Of a stretch of DNA of 64,000 bases, positions 54,487 through 62,509 are shown piece by piece. The notes under the pieces were generated by a model that saw only the letters and a list, made by a program, of their open reading frames with translations, made no database searches and was not told the origin of the DNA. The position numbers and the translations under genes are program-made. The stretch is from Demequina maris (GTDB lineage Bacteria > Actinomycetota > Actinomycetes > Actinomycetales > Demequinaceae). Each line of letters begins with the position of its first letter. Position 1 is the stretch's first letter. The stretch lies in contig NZ_BBLX01000004.1 in the NCBI RefSeq assembly GCF_000971155.1, positions 62,001 to 126,000 on the forward strand. The letters run 5' to 3'.

Positions 54487-55944
54487 GTGACCATGCCGAT
54501 CCTGCCGGGCTTCCACCCGGACCCGTCGATCTGCCGCGCGGGCGACGCGTACTACGTCGCGACGTCGTCGTTCGAGTACGTACCGGGCGTGCCGATCCAC
54601 CGGTCGACCGACCTGGTGACCTGGGAGCTCGTCGGGCACGCGATCGCGGACGCGGACGTCGTCGCGGCGCCGTCGGGAGCCGCCGGGGCCAGCTCGGGCA
54701 TCTTCGCCCCCACGCTGCGCCACCGTGACGGCCGGTTCTGGCTCGCGACCACGTCGATCCGCCGCATCGGCGAGGGGCAGCTGATCACCCACGCCCCGGA
54801 CCCGGCCGGGCCATGGTCGGCGCCGGCCTTCGTGCCGGGCACGATCGGGATCGACCCCGACCTCGCGTGGGACGACGACGGCACGTGCCTGCTCACGTGG
54901 CGCGGCTTCGGCCCTCCCGGCATCCACCAGGTGCCGATCGACCCGGAGTCCGGCGCGCGCCTCGGCGAGGAGACCGTGATCTGGGAGGGGACCGGGCTCG
55001 CGGATACCGAGGGCCCGCACCTGTACCGCCGCGGCGGCTGGTGGTACCTCATGGTCGCCGAGGGAGGCACGCACCTCGGTCACGGCGTCTCCGTCGCCCG
55101 GTCGCGCAGCCCGCGCGGGCCCTTCGAGGCGCACCCCGGCAACCCGATCCTCAGCCACCGCAGCACCGAGCATCCGGTCCAGGCGGTCGGCCACGCGGAC
55201 ATGGTCGAGCGGGCCGACGGCACCTGGGCGATGGTGCACCTCGGCATCCGGCAGGCGGGCTCGCACCCGCGCTTCCACGTGCTCGGCCGCGAGACCTTCG
55301 TGGCCGGCGTCGACTGGGTCGACGACTGGCCCGCCGTCGTCGAGGACCGTTCCGACCTGCCCGCGCGGGACCGTGCGTGGGCGGACGCCTTCGACGCCCC
55401 CGCGCTCGATGCCCGGTGGGTCGCCCCGTCGGCGGACCCCGCATCGTTCGCCCGGGTCGGGGACGGGCTCGTGCTGGACGAGGGGCGCGCCGCCGCGGAG
55501 CCGGAGCAGGGCCGCGTGCTGTGCGCGCGCATCGTCGACTGCGGCTGGGACGCGAGCGTCGCGGTCGTCGACGGCGACGCGTGCCTGTCCGTGCGGATCG
55601 ACGCGTCCCACTGGTACGGCGTCGAGCTGGTGGGCGGGACCGCCCGGGCCCGCGCGGTCAGCGCCCCCTTCGACCAGGTGCTCGGGGAGGCGCCCGCGGC
55701 GGCGGGGGACCGGCTCGCGATCCGCGTCCGCCCGTCCGAGCCGGCGCTGGGCGAGAGCGCCGGGCCCGATGCCGTGGGGCTGGGTGTCGAGCGCGACGGC
55801 GCCTTCGTCGCGCTCGCCGAGCTCGACGGGCGCCACCTGTCGACGGAGGTGGCCGGCGGGTTCACCGGGCGCATGCTCGGGGTCGAGGCGCTCGGCGGTC
55901 CCGCGCGCGTCTCCGAGGCCCGATACCTCCCGGGGCTTGCCTGA
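54487..55944 (+). CDS. GH43-family beta-xylosidase/alpha-L-arabinofuranosidase
   Basis: 485 residues. The five-blade propeller starts with LPGFHPDPSICRAGDAYYVA (catalytic base Asp in HPDPS); IGIDPDLAWDDDG holds the pKa-modulating Asp and ADTEGPHLY the acid Glu, so all three catalytic residues are present. A C-terminal beta-sandwich (about residues 300-485) closes the active site as in GH43 beta-xylosidases. No signal peptide. The GTG at 54487 has GGAGGG 8 nt upstream; ATG 54493 is an alternative. Last gene of the operon; it would remove xylose or arabinose from the imported glycoside. Confidence 0.9.
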   Translation: MTMPILPGFHPDPSICRAGDAYYVATSSFEYVPGVPIHRSTDLVTWELVGHAIADADVVAAPSGAAGASSGIFAPTLRHRDGRFWLATTSIRRIGEGQLITHAPDPAGPWSAPAFVPGTIGIDPDLAWDDDGTCLLTWRGFGPPGIHQVPIDPESGARLGEETVIWEGTGLADTEGPHLYRRGGWWYLMVAEGGTHLGHGVSVARSRSPRGPFEAHPGNPILSHRSTEHPVQAVGHADMVERADGTWAMVHLGIRQAGSHPRFHVLGRETFVAGVDWVDDWPAVVEDRSDLPARDRAWADAFDAPALDARWVAPSADPASFARVGDGLVLDEGRAAAEPEQGRVLCARIVDCGWDASVAVVDGDACLSVRIDASHWYGVELVGGTARARAVSAPFDQVLGEAPAAAGDRLAIRVRPSEPALGESAGPDAVGLGVERDGAFVALAELDGRHLSTEVAGGFTGRMLGVEALGGPARVSEARYLPGLA

Positions 55945-55955
55945 CGCGCCCCCGC

Positions 55956-55968
55956 TAGGCTGAGCCCC
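55956..55968 (+). promoter_or_regulatory. leaderless promoter of etfB (-10)
   Basis: TAGGCT (55956-55961) lies 7 nt before the etfB ATG. It starts a new transcript 24 nt after the GH43 stop. Confidence 0.55.
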
Positions 55969-56757
55969 ATGCGCATCCTGGTGACGGTGAAGTTCGTCCC
56001 CGACCTGCAGTCGCAGCGCTCCTTCACCGAGGGGGCCGTGACGCGTACCGGGGACGACGGCACGATGAACGAGCTCGACGAGAACGCGGTCGAGGCCGCC
56101 CTGCAGCTCAAGGAGGCCGCCGGCGAGGGCGAGGTCTACGCCCTCACCGTGGGCGGGGACGATGCGGTGGCGGCGGTCCGCAAGGCCCTCCAGCTGGGCG
56201 TCGACCACGCCGTCCACGTCTCCGACGCGGCCGTCGCGGGCTCGGACGTCTTCGGCACCGCGAAGGTGATCGCCGCGGCGGTCGAGAAGATCAACGACGA
56301 GGCCCCGCTCGACCTCGTCATCACCGGCATGGCCGCGCTCGACGGCCTCACGTCGATGCTCCCGACCGCGCTCGCGGCGGAGCTCGACTGGGCTCAGCTC
56401 ACGCTCGCCTCGGGGCTCACGGTCGACGGCAGCACCGCCACCATCGTGCGGCACCTGCCCGACGCGCACGAGACCGTGTCCGCGTCGCTGCCGGCGGTCG
56501 TGTCGGTCACCGACGAGGCCAACAAGCCGCGCTACCCCAACTTCAAGCTGATCATGGCGGCCCGCTCCAAGCCGGTGACCACGTGGACGCTGGCGGACCT
56601 CGGCATCGCGCCGGAGTCGGTGGGCGCGGGCGCCGCGCGCACCGTCGTCGTCGACGCCTCGCCGCGTCCCCCGAAGGAGGACCGCACCGTCGTCACCGAC
56701 ACGGGGGAGGGCGGCGTCGCCCTCGCCGACTTCCTCATCGAGAGGGGGCTCGCATGA
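55969..56757 (+). CDS. etfB: electron transfer flavoprotein beta subunit
   Basis: 262 residues. EtfB binds AMP and, with EtfA, passes electrons from acyl-CoA and related dehydrogenases to the respiratory chain. Seen: MRILVTVKFVPDLQSQRSF, MNELDENAVEAALQLKEA near residue 30, VITGMAALDGLTSMLPTALA and LPAVVSVTDEANKPRYPNFK (family signature region near 170). Leaderless start. The stop overlaps the etfA ATG. Confidence 0.95.
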   Translation: MRILVTVKFVPDLQSQRSFTEGAVTRTGDDGTMNELDENAVEAALQLKEAAGEGEVYALTVGGDDAVAAVRKALQLGVDHAVHVSDAAVAGSDVFGTAKVIAAAVEKINDEAPLDLVITGMAALDGLTSMLPTALAAELDWAQLTLASGLTVDGSTATIVRHLPDAHETVSASLPAVVSVTDEANKPRYPNFKLIMAARSKPVTTWTLADLGIAPESVGAGAARTVVVDASPRPPKEDRTVVTDTGEGGVALADFLIERGLA

Positions 56758-57707
56758 GCACCGTCGCCGTCCTGGTCGAGGCCCGCGAGGGCGTCGTCAC
56801 GCAGCCCACCTTCGAGGCGCTCACGCTCGCGCGCACGCTCGGCACGCCCGTGGCGGTGTGGATCGGCGAGGAGCCTGCGGCCGCGGAGGCCGCGAGCCTC
56901 GGCGTGTACGGCGCCGAGGAGGTGCGCGTGGTCGCCGTCGGCGACGAGGCCCGCCTGCCGGCCAAGGCCGCCGCCGCGCTCGCCGATGCCACCGGCGACG
57001 CCGCCGTGGTGCTGATGATCTCGAACTTCGTCAACAAGGAGGTCGCGACGCGGCTCGCGCTCGCGACCGGCGCCGGCGTCGTGGTCGACGCGGCCGGCGC
57101 GGAGCTGGTCGACGGCCACGTCGAGACGATGCAGACCGTGTTCGCCGCCACCTGGAACGTCCGGACCAGGATCGCAACGGACAAGGCGATCGTGGGGATC
57201 CGCCCCAACACGACGCAGGCCGTGCCGGCGGAGACGCCGGGCGCCGCGATCGTGGTCGGGGTCGCCGAGAACCTGCCCGAGGCGCGCGAGACCGTCGTGG
57301 CGCTCGAGCCCGTCCCCGCGCCCGAGGGCGTGCCGCTGGCCGAGGCGCCCGTCGTGGTCTCCGGCGGCCGCGGCACCAACGGCGACTACACGCTCGTGCG
57401 CGAGCTCGCGGAGCTGCTCGGCGGCGCCGTCGGCGCGTCGCGCGACGCCACCGACGAGGGCTGGATCTCGCACGAGCACATGGTGGGACAGACCGGCACC
57501 ACGGTGACCCCCGCGCTGTACGTGGCGTGCGGCATCTCGGGCGCGGTGCACCACCGCGGCGGCATGCAGGCCTCGGGCACGATCGTCGCGGTCAACATCG
57601 ACCCCGACGCGCCGATCTTCGAGATCGCGGACTTCGGCGTCGTGGGGGACCTCGGCGACGTGATCCCGCAGGCGATCGCGCGCATCAAGGAGGTCCGCGG
57701 GGCCTGA
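56754..57707 (+). CDS. etfA: electron transfer flavoprotein alpha subunit
   Basis: 317 residues. The C-terminal FAD-binding domain is clear: SGGRGTNGDYTLVRELAELL, GAVGASRDATDEGWISHEHM, VGQTGTTVTPALYVACGISG, VNIDPDAPIFEIADFGVVGD. The N-terminal domain pairs with EtfB. The ATG overlaps the etfB stop. The transcript ends at the hairpin formed around its own stop codon. Confidence 0.95.
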   Translation: MSTVAVLVEAREGVVTQPTFEALTLARTLGTPVAVWIGEEPAAAEAASLGVYGAEEVRVVAVGDEARLPAKAAAALADATGDAAVVLMISNFVNKEVATRLALATGAGVVVDAAGAELVDGHVETMQTVFAATWNVRTRIATDKAIVGIRPNTTQAVPAETPGAAIVVGVAENLPEARETVVALEPVPAPEGVPLAEAPVVVSGGRGTNGDYTLVRELAELLGGAVGASRDATDEGWISHEHMVGQTGTTVTPALYVACGISGAVHHRGGMQASGTIVAVNIDPDAPIFEIADFGVVGDLGDVIPQAIARIKEVRGA

Positions 57708-57718
57708 GGGCCCCGCGG
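57695..57718. terminator. terminator overlapping the etfA stop
   Basis: CCGCGGGGCC (57695-57704) pairs perfectly with GGCCCCGCGG (57709-57718); the loop contains the etfA TGA. It separates etfA from the convergent gene ending at 57734. Confidence 0.6.
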
Positions 57719-57733
57719 CACGTCCGCGCCGTC

Positions 57734-58138
57734 TCAGCCGAGCATCGAGGCGCGCTCGGCGACCAGGCCCGGCCTGCCCTCGGGCACGACCGTCGCCCCG
57801 TCGAGCGAGTAGCGCTGCGCGAAGACGAGCGAGCGCTGCTGGCCGCGCTCCTGCGCGACGACCATGATGGCGCGCTCGTCGCCGTCCTTTCCGGTCAGGA
57901 GCCCGTCCCAGCAGATCGCGACGCGCTCCGCGGAGCTCGCGCCCGCGCCCTCGCGCGCCGCCTTCACCATGGTGTCCAGCGCCGCGCCCGAGAACTGCTT
58001 GATGGTGCGCTCGCCGGTGCCGGTCTCCTCGACGAGCGCGGGCGACAGGCCCTCCGGCCGGCCCATCGACCGGACGCCGTGCTCGAGCACGGCGAACACG
58101 AGCTTGTGGAGCGACTCGCCCCCCGGGATGCCCGCCAT
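57734..58138 (-). CDS. small protein of unknown function downstream of an SDR gene
   Basis: 134 residues, not recognised. Helical N-terminus (GESLHKLVFAVLEHGVRSMG), a central AICWDGLLTGKDGDERAIMV and a beta-rich end (SLVFAQRYSLDGATVVPEGR). No signal peptide or membrane segment. The ATG lies 3 nt after the SDR stop, so the two are one transcript and probably translationally coupled. Confidence 0.78.
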   Translation of the reverse strand: MAGIPGGESLHKLVFAVLEHGVRSMGRPEGLSPALVEETGTGERTIKQFSGAALDTMVKAAREGAGASSAERVAICWDGLLTGKDGDERAIMVVAQERGQQRSLVFAQRYSLDGATVVPEGRPGLVAERASMLG

Positions 58139-58141
58139 CGT

Positions 58142-58969
58142 TCAGTCCTCCCTGTCGATGCTGAGGGAGAGATCCTCCCACCGGTCCACCTCGGCGCCCA
58201 GGCGCTCGAGCTTCGCGCGTGTCTGGGTGACCGCATGCCGGCCGCAGATCAGGTGCATCGGCGGCTCGGGCTCGTCGGCCAGCCGCAGCATCGCCTCGGC
58301 CGCCGCCGCGGGGGAGCCCGGCTGGTTGCCCGGCAGTGCGTGAATCCGGTCCCAGAACGGCTGCATGACCTCCGCGTAGTCGGGGAGGATCTCCTCGTTC
58401 TTGGCGCCGCTCGGGATCCACAGCGTGCGGATCGGGCCCGGCTCGAGCAGCGTGACGCGGATTCCCAGGTGGCGCACCTCGGCGGCGAGAGCCTCCATGA
58501 AGCCGGACACCGCGAACTTCGAGGCGCAGTAGTAGCCGAGGCCCGCGGAACCCCGCACGCCGGCGATCGAGGACACCGTGAAGATGCGGCCCGAGCGGCG
58601 CTCGCGCATGTGGGGCAGCAGCGCCGTGGTGACCTTGGCGGCGCCCCAGAAGTTCGCGTCCATCACCTCCTGCGCGTCCTCGGGGTCGGACTCCTCGATC
58701 GTGGAGAAGTAGCCGATGCCGGCGTTGTTGACCAGCACGTCGACGTGGCCGAAGCGCGCCACGGCGGCCTCGCAGGCCGCCTCGATCGCCGCATCGTCCC
58801 TCACCTCGAGCGGGAGGGCGAGGACGGTGTCGGGGAAGCGTGCGGCGAGGTCGTCGAGCGTCTCGGGGCGGCGCGCGGTCGCGACGACGCGGTGGCCCGC
58901 CTCCGCCGCCCTCTCCGCCGTCGCGCGGCCGATGCCGGTCGAGCATCCGGTGATGAACCAGGTGGCCAT
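58142..58969 (-). CDS. short-chain dehydrogenase/reductase
   Basis: 275 residues, classical SDR with a longer C-terminus. Cofactor motif TGCSTGIG (near residue 7), ATARRPE after strand 2 (NADP preference), NNAGIGYFSTIEE, catalytic SSIAG and YYCASKFAVSGF. This pattern matches the large group of NADP-dependent oxidoreductases of the 17-beta-HSD/retinol-dehydrogenase-like type. The substrate is unknown. It is co-transcribed with the small gene below it. Confidence 0.88.
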   Translation of the reverse strand: MATWFITGCSTGIGRATAERAAEAGHRVVATARRPETLDDLAARFPDTVLALPLEVRDDAAIEAACEAAVARFGHVDVLVNNAGIGYFSTIEESDPEDAQEVMDANFWGAAKVTTALLPHMRERRSGRIFTVSSIAGVRGSAGLGYYCASKFAVSGFMEALAAEVRHLGIRVTLLEPGPIRTLWIPSGAKNEEILPDYAEVMQPFWDRIHALPGNQPGSPAAAAEAMLRLADEPEPPMHLICGRHAVTQTRAKLERLGAEVDRWEDLSLSIDRED

Positions 58970-59025
58970 GGGGGCTCCTTCGCTAGCCGTGGGTCTCCGG
59001 CCACGCTAGCGCGCGCGGGTCCCGG

Positions 59026-59382
59026 CTACGGCGCGACCACGGTCCCGTCGTCGGTCTCGATCCAGACGGTGTCGCCGGAGCCGGGCGCCGCGTCCCAGGA
59101 GCCCAGGATGGTCAGCAGGACGTAGAGGAACATCCCGGCGAAGGCGAGCACGAGGACGATCCGGGCGATGGTGAGCACCGCCCCGACCACGCGGACCGCC
59201 GACACGACGGGGAGCTCGTCGCCCGCGGTGCCCGTGCCGCGGTGGCGCAGGAACGCGAAGGGCTGGGCGACGCCGGCGGCGAGCGTCGCATCGTCCATCG
59301 CCTGCTGGTGGTGGATGCGCGCCATCTCCTCGTGCTGGAGCCGCGCCTGCTCGGCCATGCGGTCGTTGTAGCTGTCGTCCAT
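59026..59382 (-). CDS. small membrane protein of unknown function
   Basis: 118 residues. The N-terminal half is charged, soluble and His/Gln-rich (MDDSYNDRMAEQARLQHEEM); one membrane helix follows (VVGAVLTIARIVLVLAFAGM, extending a few residues), then a short acidic outside tail. The ATG at 59382 was chosen because a GAGGGG tract precedes it; an in-frame codon 27 nt upstream is less likely. It diverges from the cysteine desulfurase gene across 77 bp. Confidence 0.7.
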   Translation of the reverse strand: MDDSYNDRMAEQARLQHEEMARIHHQQAMDDATLAAGVAQPFAFLRHRGTGTAGDELPVVSAVRVVGAVLTIARIVLVLAFAGMFLYVLLTILGSWDAAPGSGDTVWIETDDGTVVAP

Positions 59383-59447
59383 CGCGCGCCCCTCTGCCGT
59401 TGCGCACACGCTAGCGGCGCGGGGGCCGGCGGGGAAGGAGGTCTTCC

Positions 59448-59459
59448 TAGACTGGCGGC
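59448..59459 (+). promoter_or_regulatory. leaderless promoter of the cysteine desulfurase gene (-10)
   Basis: TAGACT (59448-59453) is followed by 6 nt and the ATG at 59460. Confidence 0.55.
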
Positions 59460-60617
59460 ATGTACCTCGACCACGCGGCCACGACGCCGCTGCGGGCGTC
59501 CGCGCGGGAGGCGTGGCTCGCAGCGGCGGAGCAGGTCGGCAACCCGTCGTCCCTGCACGCGGCCGGGCGGCGCGCCCGCGCGATCGTCGAGGACGCGCGC
59601 GAGCGCATCGCCGCCGCGCTCGGCGCCGACGCCGCCGAGGTGATCCTCACGTCCGGCGGGACGGAGGCGGACAACCTCGCGATCAAGGGGCTGCACTGGG
59701 GACGCGCCGCGGAGGACCCGTCACGCCGCGACCTCGTGATCTCCGCGGTCGAGCACCACGCGGTGCTCGACCCCGCGCGGTGGCTCGCGGAGCGCGGCGA
59801 CGCGGACCTGGTCGAGCTGCCCATCGACCCCGCGGGCCGGGTGGACGCCGCCGCGCTCGCGGGCGCCGTGGGCGCCACCACCTCGCTCGTGTCGGTCATG
59901 TGGGCGAACAACGAGGTCGGCACCGTCCAGCCCGTCGCGGACGTGGTCGCGGCCGCCCGGGCCCACGGCGTCCCCGTGCACGCGGACGCGGTCCAGGCCG
60001 CGCCGTACCTCGACGTGCATCTCCATCGCTCCGGGCTCGACGCGCTCACCGTGTCGGCGCACAAGGTAGGCGGACCGGTCGGCGTGGGCGCGCTGCTCGC
60101 GCGCCGCGGGCTGCCGCTCGTGCCGGTCGCGCACGGCGGAGGGCAGCAGCGGTCGGTCCGCTCGGGCACGCTCGACGCGCCCGGCGCCGCCGCCTTCGCG
60201 GCCGCGCTGGACGATGCGGTGGCCGAGCGCGACGCCGAGCGCGCCCGCCTCGAGCGGCTCCGCGCCCGCCTGGTCGAGGGCCTGCGGGCACACGTGCCCG
60301 AGGCGACCGTGTCCGGGCCGTCGGATCCGGCGCATCGTCTCCCGGGCATCGTCCACCTGGTCGTCCCCGGCGCCCGGGCCGAGTCGGTGCTGTTTCTCCT
60401 CGACGCGGCCGGCATCGCCGCGAGCTCCGGCTCCGCGTGCACCGCGGGGGTGGTGCAGTCGAGCCACGTCGCGATGGCGATGGGCTGGTCCGCGGACGAT
60501 GCGGCGTGCACCGTGAGGCTCAGCCTGGGGAGGACGTCGACCGACGAGGACGTCGCGGCGGTCCTGGCGGCGTTGCCCGACGCCGTCGCGCGGGCGCGGG
60601 CGGCGTCGGGGCGCTGA
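59460..60617 (+). CDS. cysteine desulfurase (NifS/IscS class I)
   Basis: 385 residues. This PLP enzyme takes sulfur from cysteine for tRNA thiolation or Fe-S clusters. Seen: YLDHAATTPL at the N-terminus, SGGTEADNLAIKG, EHHAVLDPA, HADAVQA, the PLP lysine in SAHKVGGP (Lys202) and the catalytic cysteine in SGSACTAG (Cys327). Leaderless start. In many actinobacteria this gene lies next to etfBA and is followed by mnmA for tRNA 2-thiouridine; here the next item is a dispersed repeat and a GntR gene. Confidence 0.93.
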   Translation: MYLDHAATTPLRASAREAWLAAAEQVGNPSSLHAAGRRARAIVEDARERIAAALGADAAEVILTSGGTEADNLAIKGLHWGRAAEDPSRRDLVISAVEHHAVLDPARWLAERGDADLVELPIDPAGRVDAAALAGAVGATTSLVSVMWANNEVGTVQPVADVVAAARAHGVPVHADAVQAAPYLDVHLHRSGLDALTVSAHKVGGPVGVGALLARRGLPLVPVAHGGGQQRSVRSGTLDAPGAAAFAAALDDAVAERDAERARLERLRARLVEGLRAHVPEATVSGPSDPAHRLPGIVHLVVPGARAESVLFLLDAAGIAASSGSACTAGVVQSSHVAMAMGWSADDAACTVRLSLGRTSTDEDVAAVLAALPDAVARARAASGR

Positions 60618-60631
60618 CGCCCCGCGCCGAT

Positions 60632-60738
60632 GCGCCTCTCCACACAGATTCTGCGTCTCTCCGCCCGGCACCAGGGCGGACATGCGGGAGCTGCAGCGGA
60701 TCGGCCCGATCCGGCCACGCTTGTGTGGACAGGTGCGC
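60632..60738. repeat. dispersed palindromic repeat, copy B (inverse of copy A)
   Basis: Arms GCGCCTCTCCACAC (60632-60645) and GTGTGGACAGGTGCGC (60723-60738), with the inner palindrome CGGATC-GGCCC-GATCCG (60697-60713) 9 nt from one arm. Turned around, arm order, the 9-nt spacing and the about 50-nt long side all match the copy at 5626-5725. It fills most of the gap between the convergent cysteine desulfurase and GntR genes and may also end transcription. Confidence 0.65.
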
Positions 60739-60762
60739 GGCTGGGGCGGGCGACCGGGGCGA

Positions 60763-61476
60763 CTAGCGCAGGACGATGCGCAGGCGGTCCGAGCGGTACG
60801 ACCGGACGTGGAACGTCCGCGCGACCCCGCCCGCGTCGACGTTGACGCCGCTGCGGCGCAGCACCGGGGCGCCGACCTCGATATCGAGCAGGTTGGCCAC
60901 GCGGCGCGGCGCGGGCACGGCGTCGAAGGCGCGCCAGCCGGAGCGCAGCGGGGCTCCCACGATCGCGTCGAAGTGCTCGGGCATCCACGGCCCCGTGAGG
61001 CGCGCGCGGACCTCCTCGGCATCCATCGGGGTGACGAGGCTGTAGACGGTGCGCATCACCGGCGCGTCCCCGAGATGTGCGAGGGTCTCGAGCTCGATGC
61101 CCTCGTCGAGGCCGAGCTCGGCGCGCGCCTCGCCGCGCAGCGGCGCACGCCTGACCTCGAGCACGGACTCGCGGAACGTCCTCATGGCCTCGTCGGCGGC
61201 GTCGCCCGTGGGGCGCCCGGCGGCGTCGAGGTCGATGCGCAACGGGGGGGCGGTCACGAACGTGCCGGCTCCCTGGCGTGCCACCACCCGGCCGGTGCGG
61301 CGCAGCGAGGCGATCGCCTCGCGCACCGTGAGCCGGTTGACACCGAAGCGGGCGGCCAGCTCGGGCTCGGCGGGCAGCCGCTCGCCGGCGGCCCACACCC
61401 CCGCGTCGAGGTCGTCGAGCAGCTGCTCCTCGACCTGGACATGGAGGGGCGTCGCGAGGGACCGGTCGATCGTCAT
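60763..61476 (-). CDS. GntR-family regulator with UTRA domain (PhnF-like)
   Basis: 237 residues. N-terminal winged helix (LHVQVEEQLLDDLDAGVWAA, GERLPAEPELAARFGVNRLT, VREAIASLRRTGRVV) and a C-terminal UTRA ligand domain (MRTVYSLVTPMDAEEV, NVDAGGVARTFHVRSY). It diverges from phnDCE, with two CTAG-centred operators between, so it most likely controls that importer. ATG is 6 nt after the -10 box TAACCT (leaderless). The ligand is probably phosphate-ester or phosphonate related, inferred from context. Confidence 0.9.
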   Translation of the reverse strand: MTIDRSLATPLHVQVEEQLLDDLDAGVWAAGERLPAEPELAARFGVNRLTVREAIASLRRTGRVVARQGAGTFVTAPPLRIDLDAAGRPTGDAADEAMRTFRESVLEVRRAPLRGEARAELGLDEGIELETLAHLGDAPVMRTVYSLVTPMDAEEVRARLTGPWMPEHFDAIVGAPLRSGWRAFDAVPAPRRVANLLDIEVGAPVLRRSGVNVDAGGVARTFHVRSYRSDRLRIVLR

Positions 61477-61488
61477 AGGGCCAGGTTA
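61477..61488 (-). promoter_or_regulatory. leaderless -10 box of the GntR gene
   Basis: Minus-strand TAACCT (61488-61483) is followed by 6 nt and the ATG at 61476. Confidence 0.5.
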
Positions 61489-61504
61489 GGGCGCGGATCG
61501 AGAA

Positions 61505-61518
61505 TTCATCTAGACGAC
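61505..61518. promoter_or_regulatory. GntR operator, imperfect copy
   Basis: TTCATCTAGACGAC shares the core and right arm of the perfect operator at 61593-61606 and lies just upstream of the GntR promoter. Confidence 0.6.
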
Positions 61519-61592
61519 ATGTGCGTTCACCTGGACGTCACCGCGGATTCACCGCCGGTTGAGGCGCCGTCGCTACGTTCTCCGTCGTCGGA

Positions 61593-61606
61593 GTCGTCTA
61601 GACGAC
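61593..61606. promoter_or_regulatory. GntR operator, perfect palindrome
   Basis: GTCGTCTAGACGAC is a perfect 14-bp palindrome 30 nt upstream of the phnD ATG, at the expected place of the transcription start. CTAG is rare in such GC-rich DNA, which adds weight. Confidence 0.7.
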
Positions 61607-61636
61607 CGGCCACGAACTTCTCACCGAAGGCAGGAA

Positions 61637-62509
61637 ATGATCCGCTCCCGCAAGATCGCCGGCGTCACCGCCGGCGCCGCGTTCGCCGCCGCACTCCTCG
61701 CCGGCTGCTCGGCCGCAGCCGCGAACGAGACCCCCGAGGTCCTCAAGCTCGGAGTGCCCCCGGGTGAGGCCGACGCCGAGTATCTCGACATGCTCGAGCC
61801 CCTCGCCGGCATCATCGAGGAGGCCACCGGCATCCCCGTCGAGCTCACCGAGACCGGCGACTACCTCGGCATCGTCGAGGCCATGCGCTCCGACCTCATC
61901 GACATGGCGATCTTCAGCCCCTTCCCCGCCGTCCTCGCGCAGAAGGTCGCGGACGTCGAGCTCATCGCCGCCGCCACCGGCGCGCCGTACTCGTCGCTCA
62001 TCATCTGCTCGACCGCCTCGGGCGTCGAGGAGCTGTCCGACATCGACGACGAGACCGTCGCCTTCGTCGACCCGGGCTCCACCTCGGGCAACTTCATCCC
62101 CAAGCTGGTCCTCAAGGAGGCGGGCGTCGACCTCGACAGCCTCAACGAGACCTACGCCGGCGGTCACGACACCGCGGCGATCGCCGTGATGCAGGGCAGC
62201 GCGGACTGCGCGGGCGTGGCCTCGCAGCTGTGGGACTACATGGTCGAGGCCGGCGCGCTGGACGAGTCGCTCGTCACCAAGGTCGCGGAGTCCGACCCGA
62301 TCCCGATCTCGACCGTCGTGGTGGGCCGCGAGGGCCTGTCCGAGGAGATCTACCAGCAGGTCTCCGCGGTCTTCGTGGGCAGCTCCGACCCGGAGGTCCT
62401 CCAGGTCATGGGCGGCGCGACCGAGGTCATCGACCCCGCCGACGCGGATTGGACCATCTTCGAGGACGCCGCCAAGGAGCTGGGCGTGAACCTCGAGGAC
62501 GTCGAGTGA
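61637..62509 (+). CDS. phnD: phosphonate-type ABC transporter substrate-binding lipoprotein
   Basis: 290 residues. Lipobox LAGC (Cys24). PhnD/PtxB family: LKLGVPPGEADAEYLDMLEP, TGIPVELTETGDYLGIVEAM, DMAIFSPFPAVLAQKV, VDPGSTSGNFIPKLVL near residue 150 and AIAVMQGSADCAGVASQLWD. The phosphonate-binding serines of the STSG loop are present. The ligand could be a phosphonate, phosphite or phosphate ester. AGGAA precedes the ATG; the stop overlaps the phnC GTG (GTGA). Confidence 0.9.
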   Translation: MIRSRKIAGVTAGAAFAAALLAGCSAAAANETPEVLKLGVPPGEADAEYLDMLEPLAGIIEEATGIPVELTETGDYLGIVEAMRSDLIDMAIFSPFPAVLAQKVADVELIAAATGAPYSSLIICSTASGVEELSDIDDETVAFVDPGSTSGNFIPKLVLKEAGVDLDSLNETYAGGHDTAAIAVMQGSADCAGVASQLWDYMVEAGALDESLVTKVAESDPIPISTVVVGREGLSEEIYQQVSAVFVGSSDPEVLQVMGGATEVIDPADADWTIFEDAAKELGVNLEDVE

